Part shown: piece after piece, positions 47,060-60,749 of the stretch | Numbering within the stretch: the first letter of the stretch is position 1 | How the letters are laid out: each line of letters opens with the position of its first letter | DNA from: Phoenix dactylifera | Lineage: Eukaryota; Streptophyta; Magnoliopsida; Arecales; Arecaceae | Assembly: GCF_009389715.1 (NCBI RefSeq) | Contig: NC_052407.1 | Span: 6,048,475-6,112,474 of the forward strand | DNA length: 64,000 nt | Reading direction: 5' to 3' | The notes under the pieces: generated by a model | Told to the model about the DNA's origin: nothing | Database searches by the model: none | The model's input: the letters and a program-made list of their open reading frames with translations, nothing else | Made by a program: the position numbers and the translations under genes

Positions 47060-49462
47060 TGTCATGCCCCCGACCCAAGATCGTGAGCTGGAGGCTGCGG
47101 AAATGCTACAGCTTATAGGAAACTCTCCTCACGAGCATGCAAGGCATCTCGTCATGAGATCATAATCAGGCAGCATGAATAATTTAAATAATAACGTTCA
47201 AATTCCAATTAGATGACAAAATTAAAAGTTTTACGAATTAATAATATTTCAAAATCTTGCATCAACTCTAAACTAAAATTTAGTCTAAATAAAGATGTCA
47301 AAATCTTGTCTCTAATCTCTCTCCTATGATAAATCCTCAAGTCGAGCTAATTCTTCATATCTGTAAAAATAGTAAAAAATTGTATAATGAGTTAAACAAT
47401 CCAGTAAGCAATAAACACTTTAGCTAGATAAATCAGATAATATATTAAATAATCATTTACAGAAAAGAAGCATAAGTATTTCATCAATTTAAAACCAAAT
47501 CCAGATATGCAACATTTTTGAAACATGACACGTACCAAATTCAATTTTTTTCAAAATCTAAACGTTGTTCATAAATCAATTTCTTTCAAATCATCAAATT
47601 CAACTTGACATCCTAGAACTATGATCACATCGAAATGCCACCATATAACCTCCAATGACAGGGTATCAAAATACTAACGTACAACCTCCACTGGCAGAGT
47701 ATTAAAGTGCCAACATACAACCTTTATTGACAAGGTATCGAAGTGCCAATGGGGGGCCAATGTGCAACCCCCATTGGCAGGATATCCAAATGCCAACGCA
47801 CAACCCCACTAGCAGGATATCAAAATATAGTTTGGTTGCAAGTCCAAATCCGTTTCGAAGCAATACTTGTTTTTCCATATTTAGTATTCCAAATTATAAT
47901 ATACATAAAATTATACGACATCGAAATCAATCGATCATAATCCATATCAAAATCAATACGTTCAATTAAAAATTATATAATATTCTAGAAAGAGGCATAT
48001 ATAATAATAAAATACCATGCTTGATTCTTGAAGTTCATAAATCAAGAATAATTTGATTCGAAAAATATTTATAATTTGTTGATAAATCTAAAAAAGGGGT
48101 TCCATTACTTACCTTACGAATGCAATCCAACTTATAGATCTAATTAATTCCGAAAATTCTTTTTAGAGCCTAATATTTCAAAATTACACTTTTCATTAGA
48201 ATTTTTTCATAAAGTACTTAAAAATGAAAAATCCAAAATTCCAACACCCTCACACGGTTGATCAAGCGAGAGTGCCCGACACCCCAGTCGGTCCAATCAA
48301 AGTAAAATTCATCGAATCATGCTCGGACTAGGGCACAGATGGTTCAATAAAGATCAGGACGATCAAATCTAACAGTTTTTGGCAAGTGGCAGGGTGGAGA
48401 CTGACACGTCTCCCGATGATCCTGGATTAGGATCCTTCACTAAGGTTGACCCATAATCATGAAGAGAAGTATCTTACAAGTCATCTCTCTCAAGAGTAGA
48501 GAGAGAAATTTCAAATAGAGAGAAACTTTATAGAGAGAAAGATGGAGAAGATAGAGAATCTCGATTTGGGTTCAATCAGGGGTCTGGGTTTAGTTGTCAA
48601 TGGCATTGTTCAACCTAAATTAATTAACATGTCTAGCCATGAATCAAGAGAGAGAAACTTTACAGAGAGAAATAAGAGAGAGAAAAGACAAAGAAAGAGA
48701 GAACAAGATCACTCTCTAGCCAAGGGAAGAAGAAGGGAGAGGGAGAGGGTGGCTGTAATGCTGAATCAAGTTAAGAGACTCATGGTCGGCCAACAAGCGG
48801 CAATAGGAGGCTGACGGCCGACAGCAACAGATGGCGACATCAAATCAAAAAATAGGCGTTTTGACCTCCTTAAATTGCGGAATTGAGGCATCTCGACAGC
48901 CGGAACTCTGGCCAATACCATAAGCCACCATGGGGAGCTAGAGGGGGATGCCGACACAAGCGCCGATGATGAAACAAGCCGGAATTAAAAGGAAAAGCGA
49001 TCGATCCACCCAAACAGGAGAAACAAGACATCACTCATTTCCACAAAATTCCAATGATCATCGGCTTAATTGGGGCTCTCAACGACCCCGAAAGTAGGAG
49101 AGAAAGAGTAGCTCAAGGGAGGCCAGATCCTTACCTGGTTTCCGGTGATGGTTGGCCACAGCAACGACGTTGATACAGTCGTCAGCTGCAGAAGAAATTG
49201 AAGAGAAATCTGATAGAGGCTGAGTTTTCTAGCGAAGTGGAAGAGGGATGAGGGAGGGAACCTCTAAATAGAGCTCAACCACGACCGAAATTCGACCCGA
49301 AGTCGGATTTCGTCCGACCAACTCGAAGAGGAAGAAGACTCCATCGGGATTCTGGCCTCTTCTTCCGAGGCATGTGCGCAATATGTGCCGATTTTTTTTT
49401 TTTTTTTTTGGATGGGCTAATTACTCTAGCCAGTCAAATGGATTGGCCCAGATAGTGGGGCA

Positions 49463-49467
<5 letters not shown>
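47060..49467 (-). mobile_element. Long LTR (about 2.4 kb) of a gutted LTR retrotransposon
   Basis: The termini are TGTCATGCCCC at 47060 and GGGGCATCACA ending near 49467, near-perfect inverted ends of TG...CA form. A primer-binding site lies next to the left end (minus-strand orientation). Inside are a minisatellite (47631-47821) and GA-rich DNA. No gag or pol is attached on the left within the window, where TRIM-like DNA intervenes. Open frames such as the 90-codon one at 48542 are not supported as genes. Confidence 0.65.
47631..47821. repeat. Minisatellite inside the LTR, about 36-bp unit x 5
   Basis: Units follow the pattern (G/A)AA(A/G)TGCCAACxTACAACC...TGGCAGGATATC. The fourth unit carries about 12 extra bases. 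All lie within the long LTR. Confidence 0.8.

Positions 49468-49502
<35 letters not shown>
49464..49502. repeat. (CA)n(TA)n compound microsatellite
   Basis: CA repeats to about 49492, then TA repeats. It abuts the LTR end, so the exact LTR terminus is uncertain by a few bases. Confidence 0.9.
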
Positions 49503-49503
<1 letters not shown>

Positions 49504-51171
49504 ACAACTAAGTTGACGTATTCAATTTGCTCTGCTTTCTGACTTAGCCAAATTGGACCCATCTTTTTTTTCAGCTTTCCTAAGTCAATTGAATCCTTGA
49601 TTGGTTCATCTTGTTAGATTTTGTAGGCAAGTCAATGCATTGACTTGGTGTACGTTGAGGTTTCAGTAGTGAAACTTTAAGTACAGCTTACTTTTGGCCA
49701 AGAACTGGTTTACCAAACATTGGAAAGGTGTTTATTGTATTCAATAACAGAGCATTCACGTTACGTAAATCGGCCACAGCAAATGCACGAACCACTTATG
49801 TCCTTCGGCCAAGGCATGATAATTGAGAGTTTCTCTGCTCTGGGCCAGGTGTATATGAGGTTAAATCTGTGCTCCCTCGCTTGATCTCCCTTCCTTGATC
49901 AACATAAAAGAGCCTCAGATGTATCTTGAGGTCACAGAAATAGGATTTTCCAGGACCAAGCCATGATTCTATTGGATGCAGGACCTTGAAAATATACCAA
50001 ACGCTATTCCCAGGAGACATCCATGAGGTTTATACTGAATCTTGAATATTGAACGAGTTTTGGTTCATGTGCAATGAGTCCGTAAGTATACTTGCATCAC
50101 ATTTTTTAATAAAATAGAAAGAAAATAATAACAATAATAAAAAGAAAAGCTAAGGAGAGAACGAGGCCACTTTTCATAATATATAAAATTTCTTCATATA
50201 ATTAAAGCCATAACATCACATAAAATCCACGGAGAACAACAAATCCGCTACTCATAGTTATGCTAGCTTCGTGTTGCGAGATTTGCTAGAATTCTAATCT
50301 AAGAGATTTCTTTCCCTGCAATGAAAAGACGGTGGGACTGTTACCTGTTTATGATTTGAACCCAGAACTTTTTCTCTTTTTTTTGGGACACCACCCAAAA
50401 GAAAGGCTTGCTTTCCCATCAGCACGAGCTGCATTTCAAGTCCCGTGCCTTTGTTTTGCCCCACTTCTCAATGTAGACTAATCATTGTATGCGTCCAAGG
50501 AGTGCTTCATACCCACAAAGTAAGAATTCCGTGAACTGCAAAAGTAGACAAGACACTTTCCAGCTCTTCAAGTATGTCGTTCTCCTTAGCAATCAAATGG
50601 TGGAAAAGGCACCGTTCTTTTCTTTCTCTTTTTTTCTTTTCTTTCCTTCATTTTTTTTTATTTTTTTTTTGGTCTGATAACAGAAGTGGAACATTTATTT
50701 TAGAAAATGGAAATAGAACATATGAAATCTTTTGGCAGGATGGCAGTATCTTTCAAAGATTGCACTATGCAACTGCTGTTCTTGTATCTAGAAACGAAGA
50801 TGCCCTCTCAGTAAATAAACAAAGGCCTATCAGTTTATACAGTGGTTGCTTTAAGATCTCAACCTAATTCTTTACCAACCCAAACATTTGAAATCGGTGA
50901 TTTCTGTGAGTGCCTTCATCCACGATTCGAACTTTTCATAAAAAGAGATAATAAGACTTAGAAATCATCTATTAATCGATATTTTTTTTTTAATCTTAGT
51001 GAGGATTTAGAATTACCACCTATTAGTGGTCAATGGCATGCACATCAAAGTTATCTAAATCCCAAAGAGAGAGAGAGAATAATATTGCAGAGTATTTCAC
51101 ACTTGAATAAGAAACCTAACAAGCTTCGACCTTAGGGTCAAGAGAAGAAGAACTCCTACAGAAAACTGCGT
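49503..51171. other. Intergenic DNA and 3' flank of the WAKL gene
   Basis: Short frames only, several across T-rich runs. The last 100 or so bases before 51172 would be the 3' UTR of the minus-strand kinase. Nothing else is recognised. Confidence 0.45.
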
Positions 51172-54100
51172 TCAACGATTTACGCTGCTCATGGAGACAT
51201 TAGTTGAAGAAGAACTCTGCTCGCTGAGCCACGCATCCTGCACCGAAACAGGGGAGTCCACCTTCGTAGCACTCATCAAAACCAACCTCCTGCTCTTCCC
51301 TTCTTGTGCCATCTCGACACCTCCATCCAACTCCCCATCCCTTAACATTTCCAACTCCTCCGCCACCTCCTTCATAGATGGCCTCAAGTCCTTGTGAAAC
51401 GCCAGGCACCTGAACGCCAATTCCGCCACCTTTCGAATCGAAACCAGGGTCCATTCATCTACATTAACCTTTATGAAGGGGTCTATAATCTCCTCCATCC
51501 TCCCCTTCCCTATCCTATCCACGGCGAGCGCCGCGAGGTTCACCTCGGTCGGCGCTCGGCCAAAATCCACCGCCTTCATCCCCGTTATCATTTCCGCAAG
51601 CACGACTCCGAAGCTATAGACGTCGCTCTTGTCCGACAAATGGAAATCCTGGTGATACTGCGGGTCGAGATAGCCCGGCGTGCCCTGCGGCGCCGTCGAG
51701 ATGTGGGACGACTCCGTCATGCCGATCCTGGAGAGACCGAAGTCCGCCACCTTTGCGCCGAAGTTGTGGTCTATCAGAATGTTGCTCGACTTGATGTCTC
51801 GGTGGTATATCGGGGGGTGGACGGCGGAGTGGAGGTAGGCAATGGCGTTGGCCGTCTCAGCTGCAATGGAGAGGCGGGACGTCCAGGAAAGACCTTCGCC
51901 TCGCTCGCCATGGAGGTGCTGCGAGAGCGTGCCATTGGGCATGAACTCGTAGAGGAGGATCTGCTCGCCTCTGTCCATGCAGCAGCCTAGAAGGCGGACC
52001 AAGTTGGGGTGGCTGACGGAGGAGATGAGCTTGATTTCGTTTGTGATTTGCTCCAGGCTATCGGTGTCGCGGCGCTGAATCCTTTTGACGGCGACCACCC
52101 CGGTGTTGCCGGGGAGTTTCCCGACGTACACCGTTCCATAGGCACCCGTGCCACGCCTGTTAGCGTCGGAGAAGTGATCTGTTGCTTGCTCGATGTCTCT
52201 GTAGGAGTAGACGGGAATGGTGCAGGATGCTTCCGATAGTAGGCGTTCGATGGTTTCTTGGCTTTTGGAGGCGGTCCTACGACGGTGGAAGAGGTGGCAG
52301 AGGAAAGCAAGGCCAGCCATTAGAAGCGCTCCGGCGATGATCCCTGAGAAAAGAAGTAGGTATCAGTAAGTTCTACCAGGCCACTGAATCATAAAGAAAG
52401 TAAGGTAGGTATATGTACGTTTTATTGTCAAATTGAAATTTGGAGTATCACACCCGGGCAGCGACGTAGCATTCCACATCAAGCACGTTTACAGAAAAAC
52501 CAATGGAGCTGCAGACTGAATGATCTCATATATAGCCAATCACTCCAAAGGTGCCTTATATACATGTGTCCGTACTAAAACTATATTCATTTTAGCAAAT
52601 AAAAAAAAACTATCTTCGGTTGGTGAGGCTCCGGATGATGATGATGGGCCTGGACTTCCTACAGAATAATTTCAAAGTCATCTACTCTTATAGAGGCTGA
52701 ACATAAATCATGCAACCATTTTTTTTTAGGAAAAAAATGGCAAATTTTGTAGCCGACCATGGGGCTAATTAAATTTTGATACTATTTTTCTGGTGTAGCC
52801 ATATTTACTTTAGTTTTGCAAATCAAGAAAAGAGAGAGCTCCACATATCAACTAGATCCTATGGAGCACATAGGACATTAGCTAGGTGGAGTGCATTTGA
52901 TCACAGCTGCCATGCCAATCGCGAATGGCTGTGATTGATGAACCGGCCCTTTCCGATGCACTTGCGAGTGAGAGAATATGCTGACTCTAAAAAAAAATCT
53001 CAGACTGCTTACATAGCAGGTCTAATTGGTGGTGACTATAGATCATGTTTGGATAATAGGACAGGGTTTGTGGATTCTGTTACCCAAAAAACAAAAGAAA
53101 ATGATTTGGATTGGGCTGGTCTTGTGACAGAGATAAGCAGCCTCGATCTGTGGGTCTCACATTACAGCATCTAAGCTGGATCATAAAATTAATGCTGTAG
53201 GTTGGCTCGGTCCAAAATTCGCAAAGCTAATTATATAACATAGTAGAGGCAGAGTAGTTGCATTTTGTTTTATTTTTTCTTGTTGTTCATGATAGGATTC
53301 TAGGAAAGCTATTCAATCTTTAACAACCATTCATATTTAGGTCAGACATGAAATAGACAAGAGGTCCACTTATATCAGAAGGACCACATTTCACTATTAG
53401 CAATAAGAACAATTGTACATAAAGCTGAACAAATTTCTTGTTCCTACTTTATTATGTGATCTATTTTTAGTTACGAATTATTATTGTGCAGCACTAAAGA
53501 TTGATAGTTACCTGCAACGAGCAAACCTGATCTGGCGCATCTGCCTGATATGTATTTTGAAGCACTGCATGAAGAAACCTGAACTGCAACAAGCCAACAG
53601 GAAACAACATAACAAAAAACATGTTAGAACTCTCATTCAGCTATCTATGCTATATTACTCGCACCACATTGCTCGGTTTTGTAGGGTTTTTCAAACTCAA
53701 AATTAACATCTGTTATTTATTTTTTTTACTCTAATTACATGCAATCATGATCTATCGAAGTCATGCTCGCTGAATTATATAATAATTCAATTGCAGACAA
53801 TTGCAACAAGATACATACTGCAGTCCAAGAAATACTGCGATCGGGCAGCTGGGGATATCTAATCAGCAGATCTATGCCACAATAAATGGTTGCAGTTGGT
53901 TGGTAGTAGTTGAACTGCAATCTCAATGGGTCTAGCATCAAACCATATTTCTATAAGGATAAGGCAGGATGTGGATGTCAACATGTCTCCATTCTTCTCA
54001 AAACTAGGTTTTACTATTACCCTAATGTGCTAATAGTTATAGTGTGTAATATTTAATAATGGAAGAGTTATAGAGAATTCAATTATATTAATGTTTATAT

Positions 54101-56475
54101 AATACAATATTGGATTCTGAATTGGCATGGGACTTGAATTTGGAAAAGAAGATCGCAGCAAAGCAATGCATATGATTTTCTCCAAGGAGTTCGAATCAAT
54201 AGTTGTGATTCTTTTACTTAAGAATGTTTGAAATCAATAGCCAGAATGGAGAGATATTTCAAGACACCATCCCCACCCCCTACTCCCAAACAATGAAAAA
54301 ACAAAAAAATCCCACGAAATATTAGCTATACTCTTATATGTAGATTATTCAATTGAATCTGGAGGCTATATGAACTTGAAATTAAACAAAAAATAGAAAA
54401 ATAAAAAGGTGTACTTTTCGAGAGAGATTGAAGTATATTCAACACATGGTTGGTGTAAAGAATGAAACCCCTAGCTTCATGGATGGGTATTCAGAAAACT
54501 AAAAACATTTTTATAATATTATTTTAACAAAATAAACAAAAAAAATCTTTTCATATATAATGTGTGAGTTTTAACATTGGACACATGCTAAGCATTTTGT
54601 AAGTAGATTATCTTAACGAGTTAGGATCCTTTTCCATTCGTACATGAACCAAAGTGGACCGGTTCTCTAATGATGACCAACCATGATGGGTGCGATGCCA
54701 TGATTGGATGGACCCCACCTATACATTGTTCTATATATAACATTAGACTCATTCAATTACTACCCCACCCTATCAATTTGGGGTGGCAATCAGGTTGAGT
54801 CGGATCAAATATGGATCGGATTGGATATAGATTAGGTCAAAAATTCATCAACCCAAATCCAACCTATTTATTAAACAGGTCAAAATTTTAAATTTGAATT
54901 TGACTTATCTATTAAACAGATAGCCCAATCCGACCTATATAACTCATTTATTAAACATGTTAAATATGTTAGATGAGTTTTTAATGGGTTAAATAGATTT
55001 AAACAGGTTAGACTGGTTCAGCAGGTCGGGTTAAATAGATTAAGCAAGTTTCAACCAAATTAAATAGATTTTAAACAGGTTAAACGAGTTGGGTCATAAT
55101 CCAATCTAGCTATTAAATTGGCCAAAATGGGTTAAACTGGTCCAAAGTTCAAATCCGAACCCAACCCATTTAATAAACAGGTTTAGACTGGTTGGCCCAT
55201 TTACAACCCAAATCCATTTATATCAGACCTAAACTCGCTTATCATATATTAATAATATCACTATTATTCTCAACAAAATATTAATAATATCATTCTTATC
55301 ATATAACAACCATTCATTCTAAGGTTATAAGTTATAGCAAAGACTACTTCTGTATAACAGTTTTCATTTAAACATCTAGTCTATGTAGCATAAGCGGTAC
55401 CCCTCTCAACCAAAATATTCCAATAACCGCTGTAACGTTATGAAAACGTTATATAAAGTACGATCACCCGAAAAAAAAGATGTTTAAATAATTTTACTAT
55501 TTAAAATGTTAAAATAATCGCCAAATAAAACGACGTCTCCGTAGCGGTCCAGCGTGCCGTAAGCTGACCGCAACCAACCACGCCACCATTGTTCCCCTTT
55601 ATGAGTGCTTTTGGTTCCGATCCTCCGCGGCACACGTTAACCAAAACAACACCCTCCCAGCACCCCTCCAGTCAGAGTCACGGGGACGTAACCTTAGAAA
55701 GTTAGAATTATTCAAGCGAACCACCGCACTCGCGGAGCACCATAACTAAACCAGAGAAGGGATCGAACTAACCTCTGCAACCGTCGCCGGCGGCGAACCC
55801 GTCCCCGGCGAATCCCGGGTCACACGTGCACCTGTACCCCATCTTCCCGGCCACCGAAGTATTCACAGGCGCGCACGTCGCATTTGCGGAGCACCGGCAG
55901 TCGCCATTCATCCACCACCCGAGCTCCGCCTCACCGAACACCAGCTCCGCCTGGGACGTGCTATTCCCGCTGTATCTCAGCGAGGTAAACAGCAATCTAC
56001 ACTTAATCTCGGCAGTCTTTTCTCTGGATAGATACCTATCCTCCGTATGATCGGAGTAGCAGCTTATGTTATCTCCCTTGAGCCCGCATCTCTCGAGATG
56101 TAAGCCCTCGGAGATGATTTCAGTGGAGATGACGCATGCCGGGGAAGGGGAGCTGCACTTCCGCAGGAACAACGAGTTCCGCGGCGTCATCGCGTAGTTG
56201 CCCCCGAAGAGGTCTAGGGCGGCCTCGAACGGGCGGGTGCAGTTCGCCGGGATGCCGAGGAGGATAGTCTCGGATGTGATGTTCACGACGGGATATCCGC
56301 CGCGCAGGATAGCGGCTGTGCCGTTGCAGTTGAGGCGGATAGGGCATCCGGAGGAGAAGCCGAACGGATAGGGGACGCTGGACCCGCCGCAAGTCCGGTT
56401 ACATCCTTCGGCGAGGATCGAGGAGAAGGCTGCTAAAAATAGGAAGGGGAGGAGGGCGCTTTGGTACGGAATCAT
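51172..56475 (-). CDS. WAKL14: Wall-associated receptor kinase-like protein (WAKL14/20 type)
   Basis: Plasma-membrane Ser/Thr receptor kinase with a pectin-binding-type (GUB_WAK) ectodomain. Exons are 55773-56475, 53512-53583 and 51172-52343, in phase, giving 648 residues. Residues 1-23 form a signal peptide, followed by CNRTCGGSSVPYPFGFSSGC (the GUB_WAK signature) and an EGF-like segment ending YRCTCDPGFAGDGF. The short exon 2 encodes SCSASKYISGRCARSGLLVAG. The membrane span is IIAGALLMAGLAFLCHLF. Kinase motifs are GTGAYGTVY, VAVKRI (Lys about 345), YHRDIKSSN (Asp about 443), DFGLSR (Asp about 459) and GTPGYLDPQYH. The residue before the glycine loop is Arg rather than the usual Leu. The exon 1-2 join adds one extra residue relative to the Arabidopsis family pattern I remember. 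Family is firm; the exact member is inferred. Confidence 0.9.
54781..55211. repeat. Degenerate foldback-like repeat in WAKL intron 1
   Basis: Many imperfect copies of TTTATTAAACAGGTTAAA and their complements. The left end reads GGGGTGGCAATCAGGTTGAG and the right end, inward, GGGTTGTAAATGGGCC. This resembles non-autonomous Mutator-like elements made of such words, but I could not find a target duplication. Confidence 0.45.
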
Positions 56476-56939
56476 ACTTTTTAGGGAAAAGATGGATGGA
56501 ATTGGATGGGATAGCGGAAGCGGAAACAGAGGGAGATTTCAGAATTTGGGGTGGAAGAAGGGAAGGGAAGGGAATAGCGAGTGCATGGTCTTCAGCAGGA
56601 GAGATGGAATTGGAATTATGATGAATATAGTAATCATTTTGGGCGGCGAAGTCTCTTTCTTCTTTAGTCGTTAATAGTGGTAGTATTTTTCTATTTGTCC
56701 CCGGAATTGTTATTGGGGAGTGCGAGATTCGGGAATTTGGTCAAGAGGAACGGCTGGTCAAAAAATTAGACCATTCCCAAGAAGACCCTCGTTCTTGGTA
56801 ATATTTATGGACTTATGGAGATACTTGAGGGATGTAATTGATGCTGCAGAGGGGCATAATAGTCATACAGATAAATGCCTGGGAATTGATGATATACTAG
56901 TAGTGCCGACTGAAGTTTTCTCCAGCTACTTCTGAATTC
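56476..56939. promoter_or_regulatory. Upstream region of the WAKL gene
   Basis: About 460 bp between the WAKL start codon and a LINE remnant; it must contain the 5' UTR and proximal promoter. No clear TATA box at the expected distance was identified. Confidence 0.4.
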
Positions 56940-57212
56940 CAGCGTAGAAGGAAATAGCAGAGTGATTAGGTGAATCCAGAGAAGAACATGATGACGTGGG
57001 ACGGAGGAGGCTTTCAGTATTTAGAAAGGCCAACAGGGTAGCCGACTGGATGATAGCTTATGTGGCTAATCATTCAGAAAGTATCCTGTAGTTAGAAGAA
57101 AGGAAGTTGGCTCGAGCACTCTGTGAGCTTGTATTTTCTGATTTTATTGGATGTGTTCGTACACGCATAGTATGATCAACCCGTTAAAGCAAAAAAAAAC
57201 AAAAAACAAAAA
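56940..57212 (+). mobile_element. 5'-truncated LINE remnant (RNase H end)
   Basis: The plus strand reads LSVFRKANRVADWMIAYVAN, HSESIL, a stop, then LARALCELVFSDFIGCVRTR and IV with a stop, then a short tail ending AAAGC plus an A-rich run. It is the same family as at 6650, 31480 and 36744, and lies just upstream of the WAKL promoter region. Confidence 0.85.
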
Positions 57213-60200
57213 AAATATATTTTTTTAATGTAAAAAATTAGTGGTTATCGACCCCAAAACTTTGAAAATTTCTACATGAAATTTGATTGATGAGGATTGG
57301 AGCCAATATCTAGTTAAAATTTAAATTTTGGGTTCAAAGTCTTTGGATGGAGCAGGTATTTCACGTTCAGGAAAGTCTATACGGTTTGGCACATCTTTTT
57401 TCTTCTTAGATTACCTTCCACAAGGTATTTGGTGTCTTTTGGTTGGAAATTTGACCACGTTTTGTGATCCAGGAAGTGGAGATAATTTCCTTGAAATGTT
57501 AGGCAAATTTGGAGTGTGGCGTATGACTCGGTGGATATTTATGAATTGTATTATTCTTTTAAGCTTGATTTGAAAAATATAGTGATAAATTTTCGAAATA
57601 AAAATATCATCATAGATAACTTCTTAATTATATGCTTGAGATTTTTTTTGTTTTAAAGAAAATCCAAAGAGAATGATGATGAAAGTCACCTCCATTTTAT
57701 TATGCAGATGGAATGTTAGTTTAATGAGAGACACCATTTCATTAAGTTTGGGTTGCAAGGAAACCGATTTAAATATTAAATGGTGGTTAAGCTAACCTTA
57801 GAGCGATACAATTAGATTTATTTACAATTAAATTAATGTTTATATGTATTTTTTTATTGTTTAATTGTCTCGATTGTGCCTTTTTTTTATTGTTTTTGTT
57901 CTATCTTCAGTCTATTTATAATTATACTATATCTAGGTTTCTAGGTGATTTGACTTGTCATCAGCATAGAGGTGCCTGTGACTGAGCTGGTCATGTTTCC
58001 TAGATCTAAATTAACTTGCACGTAGATGCAAAGTCAAAAAGATTTCTTTCTTTTTTTCTGACAGTTTAGCATGGTCAGTTTGTAAATTACTTTATATCTA
58101 GCATTTCTACTCCGCAGGCATATTCCACTGGACGAACAAAGAAATTGCTTGTACTTATGCTTATTTTGAGTTTAAGAAAAGCCATCATGGCAATGATCTT
58201 GTTGCAGTAGTAATTTAATTTTACTTTGGTGGAACCCATGTTTGTCCCGTTTCTTTTGTCTCTTTCACGACATATCCTCTTCTCCGTCTGAACACTAAAC
58301 TTTGTAGAATGAGAGAAAGTATCTTAATCTGATGGCATTACCCTTAGTTTATATAACTTTTTAATTAAACATAATTACAATAACAAGAATGATGATAAAA
58401 TATGTGATAAAAAAATGACAACTTGTAAGACATGGATGTTAATAAATTTTTATCAAGGTTCTGTTACAATAACATTAATGTTCACATTTAAATCTGCTGC
58501 ATGTGTATACTTTTTCTTCAATACAGGCTCGCTCCCTATGGACAATTCTGTGATTTATGGATGGCATATGATCACTTTACATGAAATTGTAGGGATTCTG
58601 AGGGAGCCAACTAGTGTAGTTGGTAAAAAGTCTCGGAGAATTGGTACCGAGGAATTAGATTCATGTTTCCATTTTACCCGGATTTCGGTCGAGATTTCTG
58701 CCACCCTAATGCAATTCAAGCCGAGAAGAAGATGAAGATAGTGCTTTCTCAGATGGTCTACTCAGCAAAATTGGAAGTGTCATGGAATCATCCTCCTCTC
58801 ACGTGAAGCAAGAACACGTCTCAGATGCTAAATAAACACGTCTTACGAGTGTGGATGCTAATTACTACTGTATTGGGAAGTCAAATCTTGGGACCTCTAC
58901 ACCGAAAACTGAGGTACCAACTGTGTAAGATAAACTCTAGTTAACAACTTACAACAGTTGCTTAAACTTACGTGATGGTACGTTGTAGTGAGCACCATTT
59001 AAGTAGTGGAAATATAGAGCATTCATTATCACAATCCTACGCTTTCTGACACCTAGATACAAATTACGGTGCATAGCCACCACAACTCTAGTAAGAGTGG
59101 ATAACGTATCTAACAATCTTTCGCTTGGTTAAGGTGCAAGGGACACCAAACAGCCTACGTCATGACTCGGTGTCGTTGGAAACGTTTCTTTACAAAGCCT
59201 GAGGAGATTTCACAGCCAGCAGTTCATTATTTTTACTATTATCCCAAGGCTAAGGCTATGTTCTTTTGAGGCACTTTTCTTAAGCCAATCACGTCAGTTG
59301 CTTGGGAAGTACTCCAAGGTGCCGTCTCCACGTCCCTTTCCATCTCAATTCAATATCGCAGTAGCAGCCAAACTCGGCCATCGCTTTATTCTTGGGCCCC
59401 TATAATTTAATAACTGCATAGGCTTTCAACAACTCTGTTTCTTATGTCCATGTGCGACCACATCTCGTTAGAAAAACTGGCAGTTCATACTCCCCCTTCC
59501 TACACGTTTGAAACGAAATCACCTCCAAGACAGACGTTTGAGATGTTACCATGCGGCGTGCAGCACCATACATCTCTGATGAGCGTCTCTGCTCATCATA
59601 CACGACACAAAACTTGTTTTTGGAGAGTCCATCCCTCATAGATCTTCGACAAGGAGCTTCATTCTGATACAGAAAAAAAAAATACATTTGAGTGATTAGT
59701 TGCCGACTAGCCTACAACCCCATGCAATGACCCTCGATGAACCAGTTCTCGATTACAAAAAATACTAATTTGAAAGGCTCGCTACAGAATTTACATTACA
59801 TGCTAGAGAAGCATGAGAAGTACCAAACTGAATAGATATTAATTTTGTAATGGCTGAAGCAGCAAACTTGAATTCGGCAAGAATCTCATTTCTTGGTAGT
59901 ACCAAGAGAAAATTGACTCAAAAATTGGATAAGGGTAAAGATGCAGCCAGCACCACGGCTTATTCAAGTGCCCCGAACCATGCAAAATGGTCGCCTACTA
60001 CATGGCTCACCTGAAGGGCCTTCAAAACCCAGCTATTTCCTGTGATCAAACATCATCTCGTTGCCAATGAGTTAATTTGGAAGCCTGGTGAAGTCACTAT
60101 TGTGAGAAAAGGCTTGTTAGCTACATTTGTAAATAGCTCAGTTGGGGGACTAATTGCAATTTGTTATCTTATTTCCATGGAAATGAAGACGTGGTGGTGG

Positions 60201-60749
60201 GCCGTCAGAGAGGACTATCCCGATACATTAAGGTGAGTTCCTTCACAGGATTGTCAATATATAGTATCGTGCCACTTGTGCGGAAAAAACAAGGAGTGGA
60301 TGCAATTATTAAACAACGACAACACCACCAACCACCTCTTTCTTGTAGTCCACTCCCCATCTATATCACATTTCTTGTTCCTGAAGCGTGTTGAGCCATG
60401 ATATCAAACACTGGCCATTTGTCTCACACGCGGAGGATCAAAAGCCATTCTTGAAAAAGTATATTACTAGGCTTTAAGAAAAGTGAAAAAAAAAGGATGT
60501 CACTAGTAGAGCATATAGCTAACTACTGTAATGCACAAAAAAACAAAAAACAAAAATTCTTTCTTCGTAACTAGTTAATTTGTTTTCTTCAGCATTCCAC
60601 AGAACAGTTTATCCAGACAGCAGAAATCCTTCATGGAGAATTAGCTCCCAACAAGTTTGCCAGTGGGGGGTCAAAAAAAAATTTACCCAGAATTTGGTTA
60701 TCATTCAGCGTCTTAAGTTGCCTCACCTGAGTATTTTCAGAAATGAAGA
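57213..60749. other. Intergenic DNA, no supported gene
   Basis: Frames up to 106 codons occur (58415-58735) but none shows a domain, and none fits a splice model. The last part holds the 3' flank of the PSMG2 gene. Confidence 0.45.

Noticed and set aside
48542-48957. Basic 90-codon frame and its minus-strand partner
   Set aside because: It lies inside the long LTR, in GA-rich DNA, with no domain.
58415-58735. 106-codon plus-strand frame
   Set aside because: No recognisable domain, no splice partners and a composition like its surroundings.
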